A stretch of 17,401 bases of DNA from Candidatus Bathyarchaeota archaeon (GTDB taxonomy: Archaea; Thermoproteota; Bathyarchaeia; 40CM-2-53-6): NCBI GenBank assembly GCA_005883085.1, contig VBAY01000142.1, positions 1 through 17,401 of the forward strand, given 5' to 3'. Shown one piece after another: positions 6,922 through 13,505 of this stretch; the stretch's first letter is position 1, and every line of letters starts with the position of its first letter. The notes below the pieces were generated by a model, which searched no databases, had not been told where the DNA came from, and saw nothing but the letters and a program-made list of their open reading frames with translations. Both the position numbers and the translations under genes were made by a program.

Positions 6922-8076
6922 CTACGCCTTCAAGATCGTCACGGCCGCGTACATGCCTATTCCTCCGATGTTCTGAGCGAGCCCTATCTTCGCGCCGTCG
7001 ACTTGCGTTGAGCCTGCTTCACCTCTGAGCTGTTTTGTCAAGGCGAAGAGTTGAGAGGCTCCGGTGGCACCGACAGGATGGCCTTTCGAGATGAGTCCTC
7101 CATCGATGTTTACCGGGATCTTTCCTCCTAGTTCTGTTTCGTCCTTTTCGAGGAGTCTGGTTCCCCCGCCTGGTTTGGCTAATCCGAGGTCTTCGTAGTT
7201 CAGAATCTCGGTGATCGAGAACGAGTCGTGCACCTCAGCAACATCTACATCGTTCGGACCTACTCGTGCCATCTGGTATGCGGCCTTGGCGGCATTCTTT
7301 GTGACTTCGAAGTTAGTTAGTGGACCCTTACGTCCAGCGAGGGACATTGGGCTCGAGGCAAGGCCCAGCCCCGCAACCCATACAGGTCTGTCCGTCAGCT
7401 TGCGAGCCTTCTCTGCGTTTGTGATGATGAGGCATGCGGCACCGTCGGCATTTGGGCAGCAGTCGAAGAGTTTCAGTGGGGCTGATACAGGTCGCGACTT
7501 GAGAACTTCCTCAACGCTGATTGGTTTCTGGAACATGGCGTTCGGGTTTTTCATTCCATATTTTCGGTTTTTCACCGTGACAAGCGCCATCTGCTCCTCT
7601 GTGGTTCCATACTTTGCCATATGGGCGGTCGCGTACATCGCGTAGTATGCAGGCATTGTTGTCCCAAAGGGTGATTCCCACATGACGTCCCCCGCTCTGC
7701 CCATAAGTTCCTGAATCTCCTCCGAAGAGAGTTCGGTCATCTTCTGCACCCCTACCACTGCCACGACATCGTGGAGTTTTGATGAGACAAGCGCCCAAGC
7801 GGTCCGGAGGCCGACAGCGCTGGAGGCGCAGGCTGCTTCGACGTTGAAGGTGGGCTGGGGATTGAGTCCGAGATATTCCGCAACGACACCTGCAGGCGAC
7901 CGTTGCTTATCGTAGTGAGTTGCAGAGCAAACTACTGAACCATCGATTTCTGAGGATTCAACGTCGGCATCATCTAGAGCAGAGCTGTACGCTTCAAACG
8001 CCAACTCCCGGAGGGACGCGTCGCTCCTTTTTCCGAACTTTGAATGTCCAACTCCGATGATTCCGATCCGGCTCAG
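6922..8076 (-). CDS. SCPx-type thiolase (acetyl-CoA C-acyltransferase)
   Basis: A condensing or cleaving thiolase of the SCP2/SCPx subgroup, acting on acyl-CoA in the last step of beta-oxidation or in acetoacetyl-CoA synthesis. The nucleophilic Cys is in VEAACASSAVG (C83). EVHDSF and SKGHPVGATG carry the catalytic His residues. The C-terminal NIGGIG replaces the CxG loop of classical thiolases, as in this subgroup. The usual TTG start at 8004 gives 360 aa and deletes the conserved first beta-strand. The frame continues upstream through SRIGIIGVGHSKFGKR, and the only near-start codon there is CTG at 8076, giving 384 aa, the normal size. An in-frame TGA lies further upstream. AGGAG lies 11 nt before the CTG. 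It precedes its DUF35 partner by 5 nt. Confidence 0.88.
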   Translation of the reverse strand: MSRIGIIGVGHSKFGKRSDASLRELAFEAYSSALDDADVESSEIDGSVVCSATHYDKQRSPAGVVAEYLGLNPQPTFNVEAACASSAVGLRTAWALVSSKLHDVVAVVGVQKMTELSSEEIQELMGRAGDVMWESPFGTTMPAYYAMYATAHMAKYGTTEEQMALVTVKNRKYGMKNPNAMFQKPISVEEVLKSRPVSAPLKLFDCCPNADGAACLIITNAEKARKLTDRPVWVAGLGLASSPMSLAGRKGPLTNFEVTKNAAKAAYQMARVGPNDVDVAEVHDSFSITEILNYEDLGLAKPGGGTRLLEKDETELGGKIPVNIDGGLISKGHPVGATGASQLFALTKQLRGEAGSTQVDGAKIGLAQNIGGIGMYAAVTILKA

Positions 8077-8134
8077 AAATTCAAACGCTCCTGTCCTAGA
8101 CTTGTCCGGTCTTCACTAGAAGAACGTTTTCGAC

Positions 8135-8144
8135 GAATATTTCA
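8135..8144 (-). promoter_or_regulatory. TATA-like element upstream of the thiolase gene
   Basis: The minus strand reads GAAATATTC in the 96-nt spacer between the EthD-like gene and the thiolase. It would give a leader of about 30 nt that contains AGGAG. Confidence 0.3.
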
Positions 8145-8172
8145 GATGAAACAGAGCTAGACCGTTGTCGCT

Positions 8173-8493
8173 CTATAGCATCGCGTCTCTTGATTCCGCG
8201 TAAAGGAAAGTTATGCCACCCGTACCAATCTTGACGCCATGCCGACCTGATTCGCGTCCCGCCGGGCTCTCCAATGCTTTCTTCAGGCTGTCCATGTTCT
8301 CGAATTCCAGCTCGACAACTTGGTAGTAAGCGGGTTCTCCTCGCGGTGCCCCGACGACCTTGTTGACGGTGTATTTTTTCAGCCCCGGCATCGCCTTCGC
8401 CATCGGAACATGGTCTTTCCAGTATTGCTCATCGAACAGTTTCGGGTCCTTCGGTTGTCCGAATAGGACAATGATCTTTGTCATCTTCAACAC
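8173..8493 (-). CDS. EthD-like dimeric alpha/beta-barrel small protein
   Basis: A 106-aa protein. The core signature is FDEQYWKDHVPMAKAMPGLKK, then KYTVNKVVG, a later AYYQVVELEF strand, and ITFLYAES at the end. This matches the EthD family: the F-x-x-x-YW..H-x-P-..PG...Y pattern of dimeric ferredoxin-like barrels. EthD proteins accompany oxygenase systems (named from ethyl tert-butyl ether degradation), and relatives include small-molecule isomerases and monooxygenases. The start could be GTG 8493, TTG 8490 or ATG 8484; the ATG leaves MTKIIVLFG and fits the fold best. It begins 3 nt (or 12 nt from the ATG) after the diiron oxidase stop, so the two are translated from one mRNA. Confidence 0.75.
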   Translation of the reverse strand: MLKMTKIIVLFGQPKDPKLFDEQYWKDHVPMAKAMPGLKKYTVNKVVGAPRGEPAYYQVVELEFENMDSLKKALESPAGRESGRHGVKIGTGGITFLYAESRDAML

Positions 8494-8496
8494 TTG

Positions 8497-9498
8497 CTAG
8501 AAGCTAGTGGCAATAGTCTCGTTCTTCTTAACCTGAACCGCTTCGCCTTCAACTCCAAGCTCGGGTATGGCGGGTACTTTGATTCCCATTTCTTCGATCT
8601 CGGACCGTTTCTTCTCGATCGCTTCCTTCCAGAACTTCACTTTCTCTTCAAGGGTGAGTACTCCTAGTCCCGCGTCCCTAGCAGCTTCCTCCATCTCTTG
8701 GTCAACCTTGTCGAAGTCTGCTGGGAGATGCCAGAACTCGGGCTTGTGCTGGTAGAGGAGGGGTGAGAGAAAGATGAAGCCCTGCTTCATCTGACGCGTA
8801 ATCGTCATCTTCTGTTCCTCCGAGAACTTCTCAGCCATGGCTCGGAGCAGGGCCATCGTGGCTACGAGGTGGCGTGTCTCGTCTCGTGTAATATTGCGGA
8901 AGGTCTGTTGGTAGATTCCGAGTTTGCTGGTCTGGCGCATCGCGTTGAAGATCGTTTCCGCGCCTATCTCCGCGAAAAAGAAGCCGGCGAACAGAATCTC
9001 GGGAGGTAGGTATTCCCATGCTTTTAGGAATCCTTCCCAGTAACGTCTCCCGTCCTCGTAGAGGCTCTTGATGTTTCGTAGCGCTCGTGATTCGAAATCT
9101 GATTGTGGCTTGTATCCGTAAGGCCAGTTGGGGCAGAGCTTGTCGCAGGCTCTGCGACAGACCTCGTCGTGCCTGCACTCATCGTAGGTGATGGAGGCAA
9201 GCATCTTCTTCGTGGGGTCTTCCATGTTTAGCTCTGCGGCTCTTACTGCTCCGAAGCCGAAGGCTCCGATTCCGGATTTTTCGAAGAGGGCGAGTTTCGA
9301 CATCCAGTAGGCTTGTGCTATTCGTTCCTTCGAGTCGAAATTCTTCTGATCAAGTTCGTCCCAGGGGAAGGTGGCCGGGTTCCAGTTCTGGGCGAAGGAG
9401 AGGTCGAACGCTTTGAACATCCGGTCGTTCGTAACAGTCCAGTTTCCGGGGAAGATGTTTAGGTCCAGTTTCGGCCGTTTCTTGTCCTTTCCCGGCAC
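8497..9498 (-). CDS. Ferritin-like / R2-like diiron-carboxylate oxidase
   Basis: A 333-aa helical protein with two E-x-x-H metal motifs, DECRH (E107, H110) and DETRH (E207, H210). Further carboxylate candidates are E73 (ALFEKSG) and E177/E181 (FAEIGAE). This spacing is that of the ribonucleotide-reductase R2/AurF/R2lox ferritin-like superfamily, which binds a di-iron or Mn/Fe centre and activates O2. Context argues against nucleotide reduction: no reductase large subunit is nearby, and the gene sits among acyl-CoA enzymes and directly upstream of an EthD-like gene. A role as an oxidase or hydroxylase of an acyl or aromatic substrate is inference. The start is GTG, with a TATA element about 36 nt upstream. 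Confidence 0.8.
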   Translation of the reverse strand: MPGKDKKRPKLDLNIFPGNWTVTNDRMFKAFDLSFAQNWNPATFPWDELDQKNFDSKERIAQAYWMSKLALFEKSGIGAFGFGAVRAAELNMEDPTKKMLASITYDECRHDEVCRRACDKLCPNWPYGYKPQSDFESRALRNIKSLYEDGRRYWEGFLKAWEYLPPEILFAGFFFAEIGAETIFNAMRQTSKLGIYQQTFRNITRDETRHLVATMALLRAMAEKFSEEQKMTITRQMKQGFIFLSPLLYQHKPEFWHLPADFDKVDQEMEEAARDAGLGVLTLEEKVKFWKEAIEKKRSEIEEMGIKVPAIPELGVEGEAVQVKKNETIATSF

Positions 9499-9528
9499 AG
9501 TTGTTCAGCTCTCGCGATTGGGGAGCTT

Positions 9529-9540
9529 GTTACTTAAACG
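9529..9540 (-). promoter_or_regulatory. TATA element of the diiron oxidase operon
   Basis: The minus strand reads CGTTTAAGTAAC. It is centred about 36 nt before the GTG at 9498, so the oxidase-EthD pair can be transcribed separately from the hydratase genes. Confidence 0.45.
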
Positions 9541-10136
9541 TGAAACCCTGAGAAGGTGCCGTGTCTCATTTCCCTGAGAATTTGGGCGGGCGTTTTTCTA
9601 GAAAGGCTTTGGCGGCTTCGAGATGGTCGCTGGTTCGTCCACAACTCAAGGGCTCTTCCGGGACCGACCATTCGTGTCAGGAAGTAGCTACTTCCAGAAT
9701 CGGGTACCAGGCCCATTCCGATGAAGGCTTGTTTGAGGCCCGCCTCCTCTGAAGCCACTCGGATATCGCAGGCAAGGGCCAAGCTTGCCCCGCTTCCCGC
9801 GGCGATACCATTCAGACGGGCAATAATCGGTTTCTCGATATTTCGGATGCGGGTCATGATTGGATGATACTTCTTCCGGAGATGATCCCCCAGTGAGGGG
9901 TGTTCTCCTGCCCCGTAGCGGTCTCTTAGACCTGACACGTCTTCGCCTGCTGAGAAGGCCCTGCCTGCACCTGTTATGACGAGACAACGGACAGTTTCGT
10001 TCTTCTCTGTCTCTTTGAGAGTCGCAATGAGTTCTTTTCCCATCTTGTCGTTTATTGCGTTGAGCGCGCTTGGCCTGTTCAGTGTGATCTTTGTGATGTG
10101 GTCGTGTTCTTCGACGATGAGTGTTTCCGGCGCCAA
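9534..10136 (-). pseudogene. Enoyl-CoA hydratase/isomerase with internal deletion and frameshift
   Basis: The first 165 residues are an ordinary crotonase: ITLNRPSALNAIND, then AFSAGEDVSGL for the oxyanion region, then LNGIAAGSGASLALACDIR and a later MGLVPDSGSSYFL. After GRALEL (codon ending at 9642) the frame runs into unrelated sequence and stops at 9534. The family's C-terminal end is still present in another frame immediately afterwards: CGRTSDHLEAAKAFLEKRPP, then KFSGK and a stop at 9566. About 70 residues of the normal 260 are therefore missing, with a frameshift at the join near 9630-9645. The start is TTG, 3 nt after the stop of the intact hydratase. It is a decayed gene or an assembly collapse. 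Confidence 0.8.
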
Positions 10137-10139
10137 GAA

Positions 10140-10913
10140 TTAACGTCCTTTGAAGTTGGGGGGCCGTTTTTCCGTGAAGGCTTTCATTCCCTCTTTCATG
10201 TCCTCGGTTGAGAAGAGGAGGTAGAAATTCTTCCTCTCAAAGGCTAGTCCCTCTTCGAGGGGTGTGTCGAGTGCTTTCAGCACGGCCTCTTTGGCTAGGC
10301 GCGTGGCTATGGGGGCTTTCTGGGCGATCTGCATGGCGAGCTTTCGTGCCTCATCGAGGTAGGCTTCGACTGGGACGATTCTGTTGACGAGACCGTGTTT
10401 CTCCATCTCCCGAGCGGTCATGGGTTGTCCGGTTAGAACCATCTCCATTGCCCTGTACTTTCCAATGGTTCTTGTGAGACGCTGAGTCCCACCAGCTCCA
10501 GGCATTATTCCGATGTTGATCTCAGGCTGGGCGAACCGTGCGGTCTCGGACGCGATGATGATGTCACAGTTCATAGCCAGTTCGCAGCCTCCTCCGTAGA
10601 TGTAGCCGCTGACCGCGCCTATGATCGGCTTCGCGATCTTCTTCAGTCGATCCCAGAGGGCGAACTTGTTCTCCTCGATTAACGTGACGGGCGTCGCTTC
10701 TGCTAGTTCCTTGATGTCTGCTCCAGCAGAGAAGGCGTCGTCTCCCCCGGTCAACACCGTTGCTTTGATCCTCTCGTCTTTGTCGAAGGCCTCTAGCGCT
10801 TCCACCGTTTCTCGGATAAGTTCGAAGTTGAGTGCGTTGAGAGCTTTTGGACGGTTCAGCCGGATGATTCCGATAGGCGGCTCTGTCTCAACTAGTATGT
10901 GTGCGTACGTCAA
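10140..10913 (-). CDS. Enoyl-CoA hydratase (crotonase family)
   Basis: A full-length 257-aa crotonase that hydrates trans-2-enoyl-CoA to 3-hydroxyacyl-CoA. Conserved segments are IIRLNRPKALNALN (16-29), AFSAGADIKEL (60-70, oxyanion hole) and GGGCELAMNCD (107-117). PEINIGIMPGAGGTQRL follows, and the end is FTEKRPPNFKGR. Both acid/base glutamates of true hydratases are present: E111 in GGCELA and E131 in QPEI. It should therefore be active, possibly as a crotonyl-CoA hydratase. The start is TTG at 10913, close to a TATA box; an ATG at 10921 is out of frame. It leads a short operon with the broken hydratase. Confidence 0.92.
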   Translation of the reverse strand: MTYAHILVETEPPIGIIRLNRPKALNALNFELIRETVEALEAFDKDERIKATVLTGGDDAFSAGADIKELAEATPVTLIEENKFALWDRLKKIAKPIIGAVSGYIYGGGCELAMNCDIIIASETARFAQPEINIGIMPGAGGTQRLTRTIGKYRAMEMVLTGQPMTAREMEKHGLVNRIVPVEAYLDEARKLAMQIAQKAPIATRLAKEAVLKALDTPLEEGLAFERKNFYLLFSTEDMKEGMKAFTEKRPPNFKGR

Positions 10914-10943
10914 TCGGCATCGTGTGGCTCGTGGGTTGTGTTC

Positions 10944-10956
10944 TGTATAAAGGGTT
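10944..10956 (-). promoter_or_regulatory. TATA element of the enoyl-CoA hydratase operon
   Basis: The minus strand reads CCCTTTATACAG, a strong box A. It is centred about 35 nt before the TTG at 10913, in the 55-nt spacer after the dehydrogenase gene. Confidence 0.55.
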
Positions 10957-10968
10957 AGGATTTTCTTG

Positions 10969-11706
10969 TCAGCGTTTTATCTTGAGGTACTCGTAGTATC
11001 CGCCGTTGCTCGCCTTCTTTCTAGCAGGGTCGCCGAGGTATCCTTGTTGGACCATCTCTCTCAGAAGCTTAGGCGGTATCCATCTACTTTCATTCGTTGA
11101 CTTGTAGAGCGATTCTAGGTTCCGAAGTCTAGTGTCAAGTCCGACGAAGTCGGCTAGTTCGAAGGGGCCCATTGGATGGTTGTAGCCGAGTCTCATGCAC
11201 GCGTCGATGTCAGAGAGATTTGCGACGCCATCTTCGAGCAGTTTTGAAGCTTCCATTTTTGTGAGCTGGGCTGGATTGAAGAAGTGCATTCCGATCGTTC
11301 TATCTTTCTTTGAGATTTTTTGCGTAATCTTGTCGAGGCTCAAGGTTGACGTGTTTGATGCGATGATCGCTGTTGAGGGCGCAGTGGATTCGATTCTTTG
11401 AAACAAGTTCTGCTTGAGACGTAGATCTTCGAAGGCTGCCTCGATCACTAGGTTGGAATCTTTGCAAACATTGTCCAACGTGGGGCTTGTCTTAATGCTC
11501 GCGAGGGCCCTGTTCGCTTGTTCTGGAGTGAGCTTTCCTTTTGAAACAGCTGCATGTAACCCATAGGGTCCATCTGCGATTTCGTTGAGCCCAGCCTTCA
11601 GTGCTTGTAGATCTTCATCCGTGGCCTCCACCTCGTGGCCATGTTGGGCGAACACCTGGGCTATCTGCCGCCCCATCATACCGAATCCGATAATTGCAAT
11701 CTTCGT
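10969..11706 (-). CDS. 3-Hydroxyacyl-CoA dehydrogenase lacking an internal segment
   Basis: An NAD+-dependent 3-hydroxyacyl-CoA dehydrogenase. The Rossmann motif GFGMMGRQIAQVFAQHGHEV, then IEAAFEDL, SNTSTLS and the catalytic-His motif GMHFFNP are clear. The C-terminal domain (MRLGYNHPMGPFELADFVGL) is also clear. Between FFNPAQLTKM and EASKLLEDGVA, at about 11254, the usual 50 or so residues are missing in frame. That block normally holds the LVE glutamate and the PGFVxNR asparagine of the active site, so activity is doubtful. The open frame runs back to TTG 11793, but that part is a shadow of the thioesterase C-terminus. The natural N-terminus (KIAIIGFG) has only ACG at 11706 in front of it, with AGGT upstream, so the start is uncertain. 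It follows the thioesterase gene in one operon. Confidence 0.82.
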   Translation of the reverse strand, partial: TKIAIIGFGMMGRQIAQVFAQHGHEVEATDEDLQALKAGLNEIADGPYGLHAAVSKGKLTPEQANRALASIKTSPTLDNVCKDSNLVIEAAFEDLRLKQNLFQRIESTAPSTAIIASNTSTLSLDKITQKISKKDRTIGMHFFNPAQLTKMEASKLLEDGVANLSDIDACMRLGYNHPMGPFELADFVGLDTRLRNLESLYKSTNESRWIPPKLLREMVQQGYLGDPARKKASNGGYYEYLKIKR

Positions 11707-11717
11707 TCTTGATCGAC

Positions 11718-12212
11718 CTAGGCCTTGCCCTTCCTCTTTCGGTCTAGCAGGACTCTGAGACGCTCGGCTCTTCGCTGTTTTCCTTCCTTCCAACGTCGTT
11801 TTTCGTCAGGCGTCTCCGGGATGACGTCGGGGATCTCGATAGGATGACCGTTCTCATCTATGGCAACGTACGTGAGGTAGGATGATCCCGTGTGCGTAAT
11901 TCTACCTGTCTTGAGATCCTCGGCTTCGATCCGGACTCCGACCTCCATCGAGGTCGTTCCAGCATAGTTGACTGAGGCATTGAGGTTGAGGAGGTTGCCC
12001 ACATAGACTGGATGGTAGAAGTCCATGCGGTCGATGCTTGCTGTGACCACAACAGTTCTAGCGTGCCGCAGGGCCGTAACCCCAGCTGCAACATCGACAA
12101 GTTTGAGGATTGTGCCGCCGTGGACGTTTCCCATCGGATTGGCGTCTACAGGCATCATCTGACTAGAGAGAGTGGTCTTGGAAGCGCTTACCGGCTTTGT
12201 CGGCCTGCTCAA
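11718..12212 (-). CDS. Hotdog-fold acyl-CoA thioesterase (YciA/BACH type)
   Basis: A 164-aa protein that hydrolyses acyl-CoA to free acid and CoA. The hotdog signature is MMPVDANPMGNVHGGTILK followed by LVDVAAGVTALRHA. N25 and D40 match the catalytic Asn and Asp of the YciA/cytosolic acyl-CoA hydrolase group. VVVTASIDRMDFYHPVYVG and ITHTGSSYLTYVAID form the central strands. The C-terminal tail is strongly basic (about residues 137-163, RRWKEGKQRRAERL and on). The start is TTG at 12212, with an AT-rich element (CTAGATTACGC) about 24 nt upstream. It heads the acyl-CoA cluster and is divergent from the RpiB-like gene. Confidence 0.88.
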   Translation of the reverse strand: MSRPTKPVSASKTTLSSQMMPVDANPMGNVHGGTILKLVDVAAGVTALRHARTVVVTASIDRMDFYHPVYVGNLLNLNASVNYAGTTSMEVGVRIEAEDLKTGRITHTGSSYLTYVAIDENGHPIEIPDVIPETPDEKRRWKEGKQRRAERLRVLLDRKRKGKA

Positions 12213-12301
12213 GATGTGTCAGTTCAAAGCGTAATCTAGGGAGACTTTAGCTTTCCCAGAACAAAACCTATGTTGTGCTACTCAGTGTTCTCGATTGAGA
12301 C

Positions 12302-12763
12302 TTGAAGATCGCTGTTGGAAGCGATGAGAAGACAGTTCTGACAGACTTTGTTGTCGAGGAGTTGAAGAAGAGGGGTCACACGGTCGTCCTTTTTGGTCCC
12401 TTGAAGGGAGAGGCGATGGGCTGGCCAGATGTCGGAGAGAAAATAGGACTAGACGTGAGCAACAGGAGAGCGGACCAGGGTGTTCTCTTCTGTTGGACCG
12501 GAACTGGGGTTACGATTGCCGCTAACAAGGTCCGAGGGGTCCGAGCCGCACTATGCTGGGACGCGGAAACCGCGAAAGGCGCTCGAATGTGGGACGATGC
12601 TAACGTGTTGGCGATGAGTCTCAGAAGCACGTCAACCGCCATCGCAAAAGAGATACTCGACTCGTGGTTTGCGACAAGCGCGGCAACTACTGGAATTGAC
12701 GCCGAACTTATAGAGCGTGCGAAGGCGTTAGACACGAAACACCTTCAATCGACAGCGAAATAG
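12302..12763 (+). CDS. RpiB/LacA/LacB-family sugar-phosphate isomerase
   Basis: A 153-aa protein with the fold and motifs of ribose-5-phosphate isomerase B and galactose-6-phosphate isomerase. The N-terminus is MKIAVGSDE, followed by ADQGVLFCWTGTGVTIAANK, VRGVRAALCWDAETAKGAR and DDANVLAMSLRS. In RpiB the region C-G-T-G-I-G supplies the catalytic Cys and anion hole. Here it reads CWTGTG, a known variant subgroup whose substrate is less certain. It interconverts aldose and ketose phosphates in pentose metabolism. TTG 12302 is fixed by the conserved N-terminus. It ends 8 nt before the 3' end of the convergent tRNA gene. Confidence 0.85.
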   Translation: MKIAVGSDEKTVLTDFVVEELKKRGHTVVLFGPLKGEAMGWPDVGEKIGLDVSNRRADQGVLFCWTGTGVTIAANKVRGVRAALCWDAETAKGARMWDDANVLAMSLRSTSTAIAKEILDSWFATSAATTGIDAELIERAKALDTKHLQSTAK

Positions 12764-12770
12764 ATCCGAG

Positions 12771-12959
12771 TGGTGGGGCCGGTGGGATTCGAACCCACGA
12801 CATCCGCCGAGTCTCTCGTCTACGGGTATCTTCACGCGCTCCCGAATTTCCTCATCCCTCAATTTTGGTCGGTCTTTCCTATTGTAATAGATTCTGGAGC
12901 CCGTCGTCATTCCTCTCTAGGACCCAGCGTCTTGATGGGTCTGGCTAGACTACGGCCCC
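12771..12959 (-). tRNA. tRNA-Trp (CCA) with three introns, CCA encoded
   Basis: Minus strand. The acceptor stem GGGGCCG (12959-12953) pairs with CGGCCCC, followed by A and an encoded CCA (12771-12773). The T-arm is GTGGG-TTCGAAT-CCCAC (12798-12782). The anticodon arm is ACGGG-CTCCAGA-CCCGT, so the anticodon is CCA. Three insertions must be removed. The first is 28 nt in the D-loop (12942-12915), giving the D-arm GTCTAGCCAGGAATGAC. The second is about 66 nt after position 37 (12893-12828). The third is 18 nt in the variable loop (12819-12802), giving AGGTC. Introns 1 and 3 show a textbook BHB: 4-bp helices CTAG/CTAG and CCGT/GCGG with 3-nt bulges CCA/AGA and AGA/ATG. The intron 2 BHB is weaker (CTCC/GAAG, one mismatch). 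The spliced tRNA is 74 nt without CCA. Confidence 0.92.
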
Positions 12960-13017
12960 GTGCTGTAACGAAGGCTCAGTGCAGCGCCCCACCGAAAGGC
13001 GGGTGTCGGAAATTCTT

Positions 13018-13030
13018 GGTATAAAGCTTA
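13018..13030 (-). promoter_or_regulatory. TATA element upstream of tRNA-Trp
   Basis: The minus strand reads TAAGCTTTATACC, a strong box A about 63 nt before the mature 5' end. This implies a 5' leader of roughly 35 nt, containing a CCCGCC/GGTGGG stem close to the predicted start, to be removed by RNase P. Confidence 0.5.
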
Positions 13031-13056
13031 GTCGAAAGATGGGGGATGGAACTCGC

Positions 13057-13335
13057 CTATTCTTCTTTCTGGGCGATGTACGTTCTTGTCTCAGGCACAT
13101 ACCATCTTGTTGCTTCCCGGAAACGGTGCCAGAAATCGTGGAATGTGGAAAGGTCGCGTGACTCAACGAGGATCATCCCGTTGTAGGTTGTTCCCCAGAT
13201 GTGCGCATACTCCGCTACGATCGCAAGCTCTTTGGACAGTGTCTTCTTGAACCGTGCCCAGTCAGCAGTTGCTTTCTTCTTATCTGCCTCAGACAGGGGT
13301 CTTACTCGATAGAAGATTAAGAAGGCGAATATCAG
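13057..13335 (-). CDS. Small uncharacterised protein with apparent CTG start
   Basis: A 92-aa frame read from the minus strand; it has no ATG, GTG or TTG near its beginning. The sequence reads FAFLIFYRVRPLSEADKK, then a charged helix (WARFKKTLSKELAIV), then AHIWGTTYNGMILVESRD, then a helix with FHDFWHRFREATRWY. The end is YIAQKEE and a TAG at 13057. The beta-alpha-beta pattern resembles a dimeric alpha/beta-barrel, but I do not recognise the family. An in-frame TAA closes the frame at 13375-13377. CTG at 13335 lies 8 nt downstream of AAGGTG (13349-13344), a good Shine-Dalgarno sequence, so CTG initiation is likely. A 14-bp palindrome lies about 35-48 nt upstream. Confidence 0.6.
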   Translation of the reverse strand: MIFAFLIFYRVRPLSEADKKKATADWARFKKTLSKELAIVAEYAHIWGTTYNGMILVESRDLSTFHDFWHRFREATRWYVPETRTYIAQKEE

Positions 13336-13369
13336 ACAGGGTGCACCTTGTTCGGGCGTTGTGCCGTGT

Positions 13370-13383
13370 CTAGATTAATCTAG
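13370..13383. promoter_or_regulatory. 14-bp palindrome between divergent genes, candidate operator/TATA
   Basis: CTAGATTAATCTAG is a perfect palindrome. It lies about 41 nt from the CTG start of the minus-strand small gene, where a box A would be expected if the leader is about 15 nt. It also lies 123 nt upstream of the beta-propeller gene on the other strand. It may be a dimeric repressor site, a bidirectional TATA, or both. Confidence 0.4.
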
Positions 13384-13505
13384 TTTTCGGCTTAGCTCTG
13401 ATTGTCATCCTCGATTGTTCAAGCGTGAGTTACATGTCTCTTTAGTTGTGGATTCTGCAAATCTCTCTTTGGAGAAGGGTGTTCGGTTTCAGCTAGGGGA
13501 TTCTA

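Noticed and set aside
8497..9498. Assigning the diiron protein as the ribonucleotide reductase beta subunit (nrdB)
   Set aside because: The metal motifs allow it, but no partner large subunit is nearby and the context is acyl-CoA metabolism.
11707..11793. An N-terminal extension of the hydroxyacyl-CoA dehydrogenase back to TTG 11793
   Set aside because: It would overlap the thioesterase by 76 nt, and its basic, low-complexity sequence is just the other frame of the thioesterase tail.
12828..12893. The anticodon-loop intron of tRNA-Trp as a C/D-box guide RNA, as in Euryarchaeota
   Set aside because: A GGATGAG stretch resembles a C' box, but no matching D box (CTGA) or guide complementarity is visible, and the intron is only about 66 nt long.
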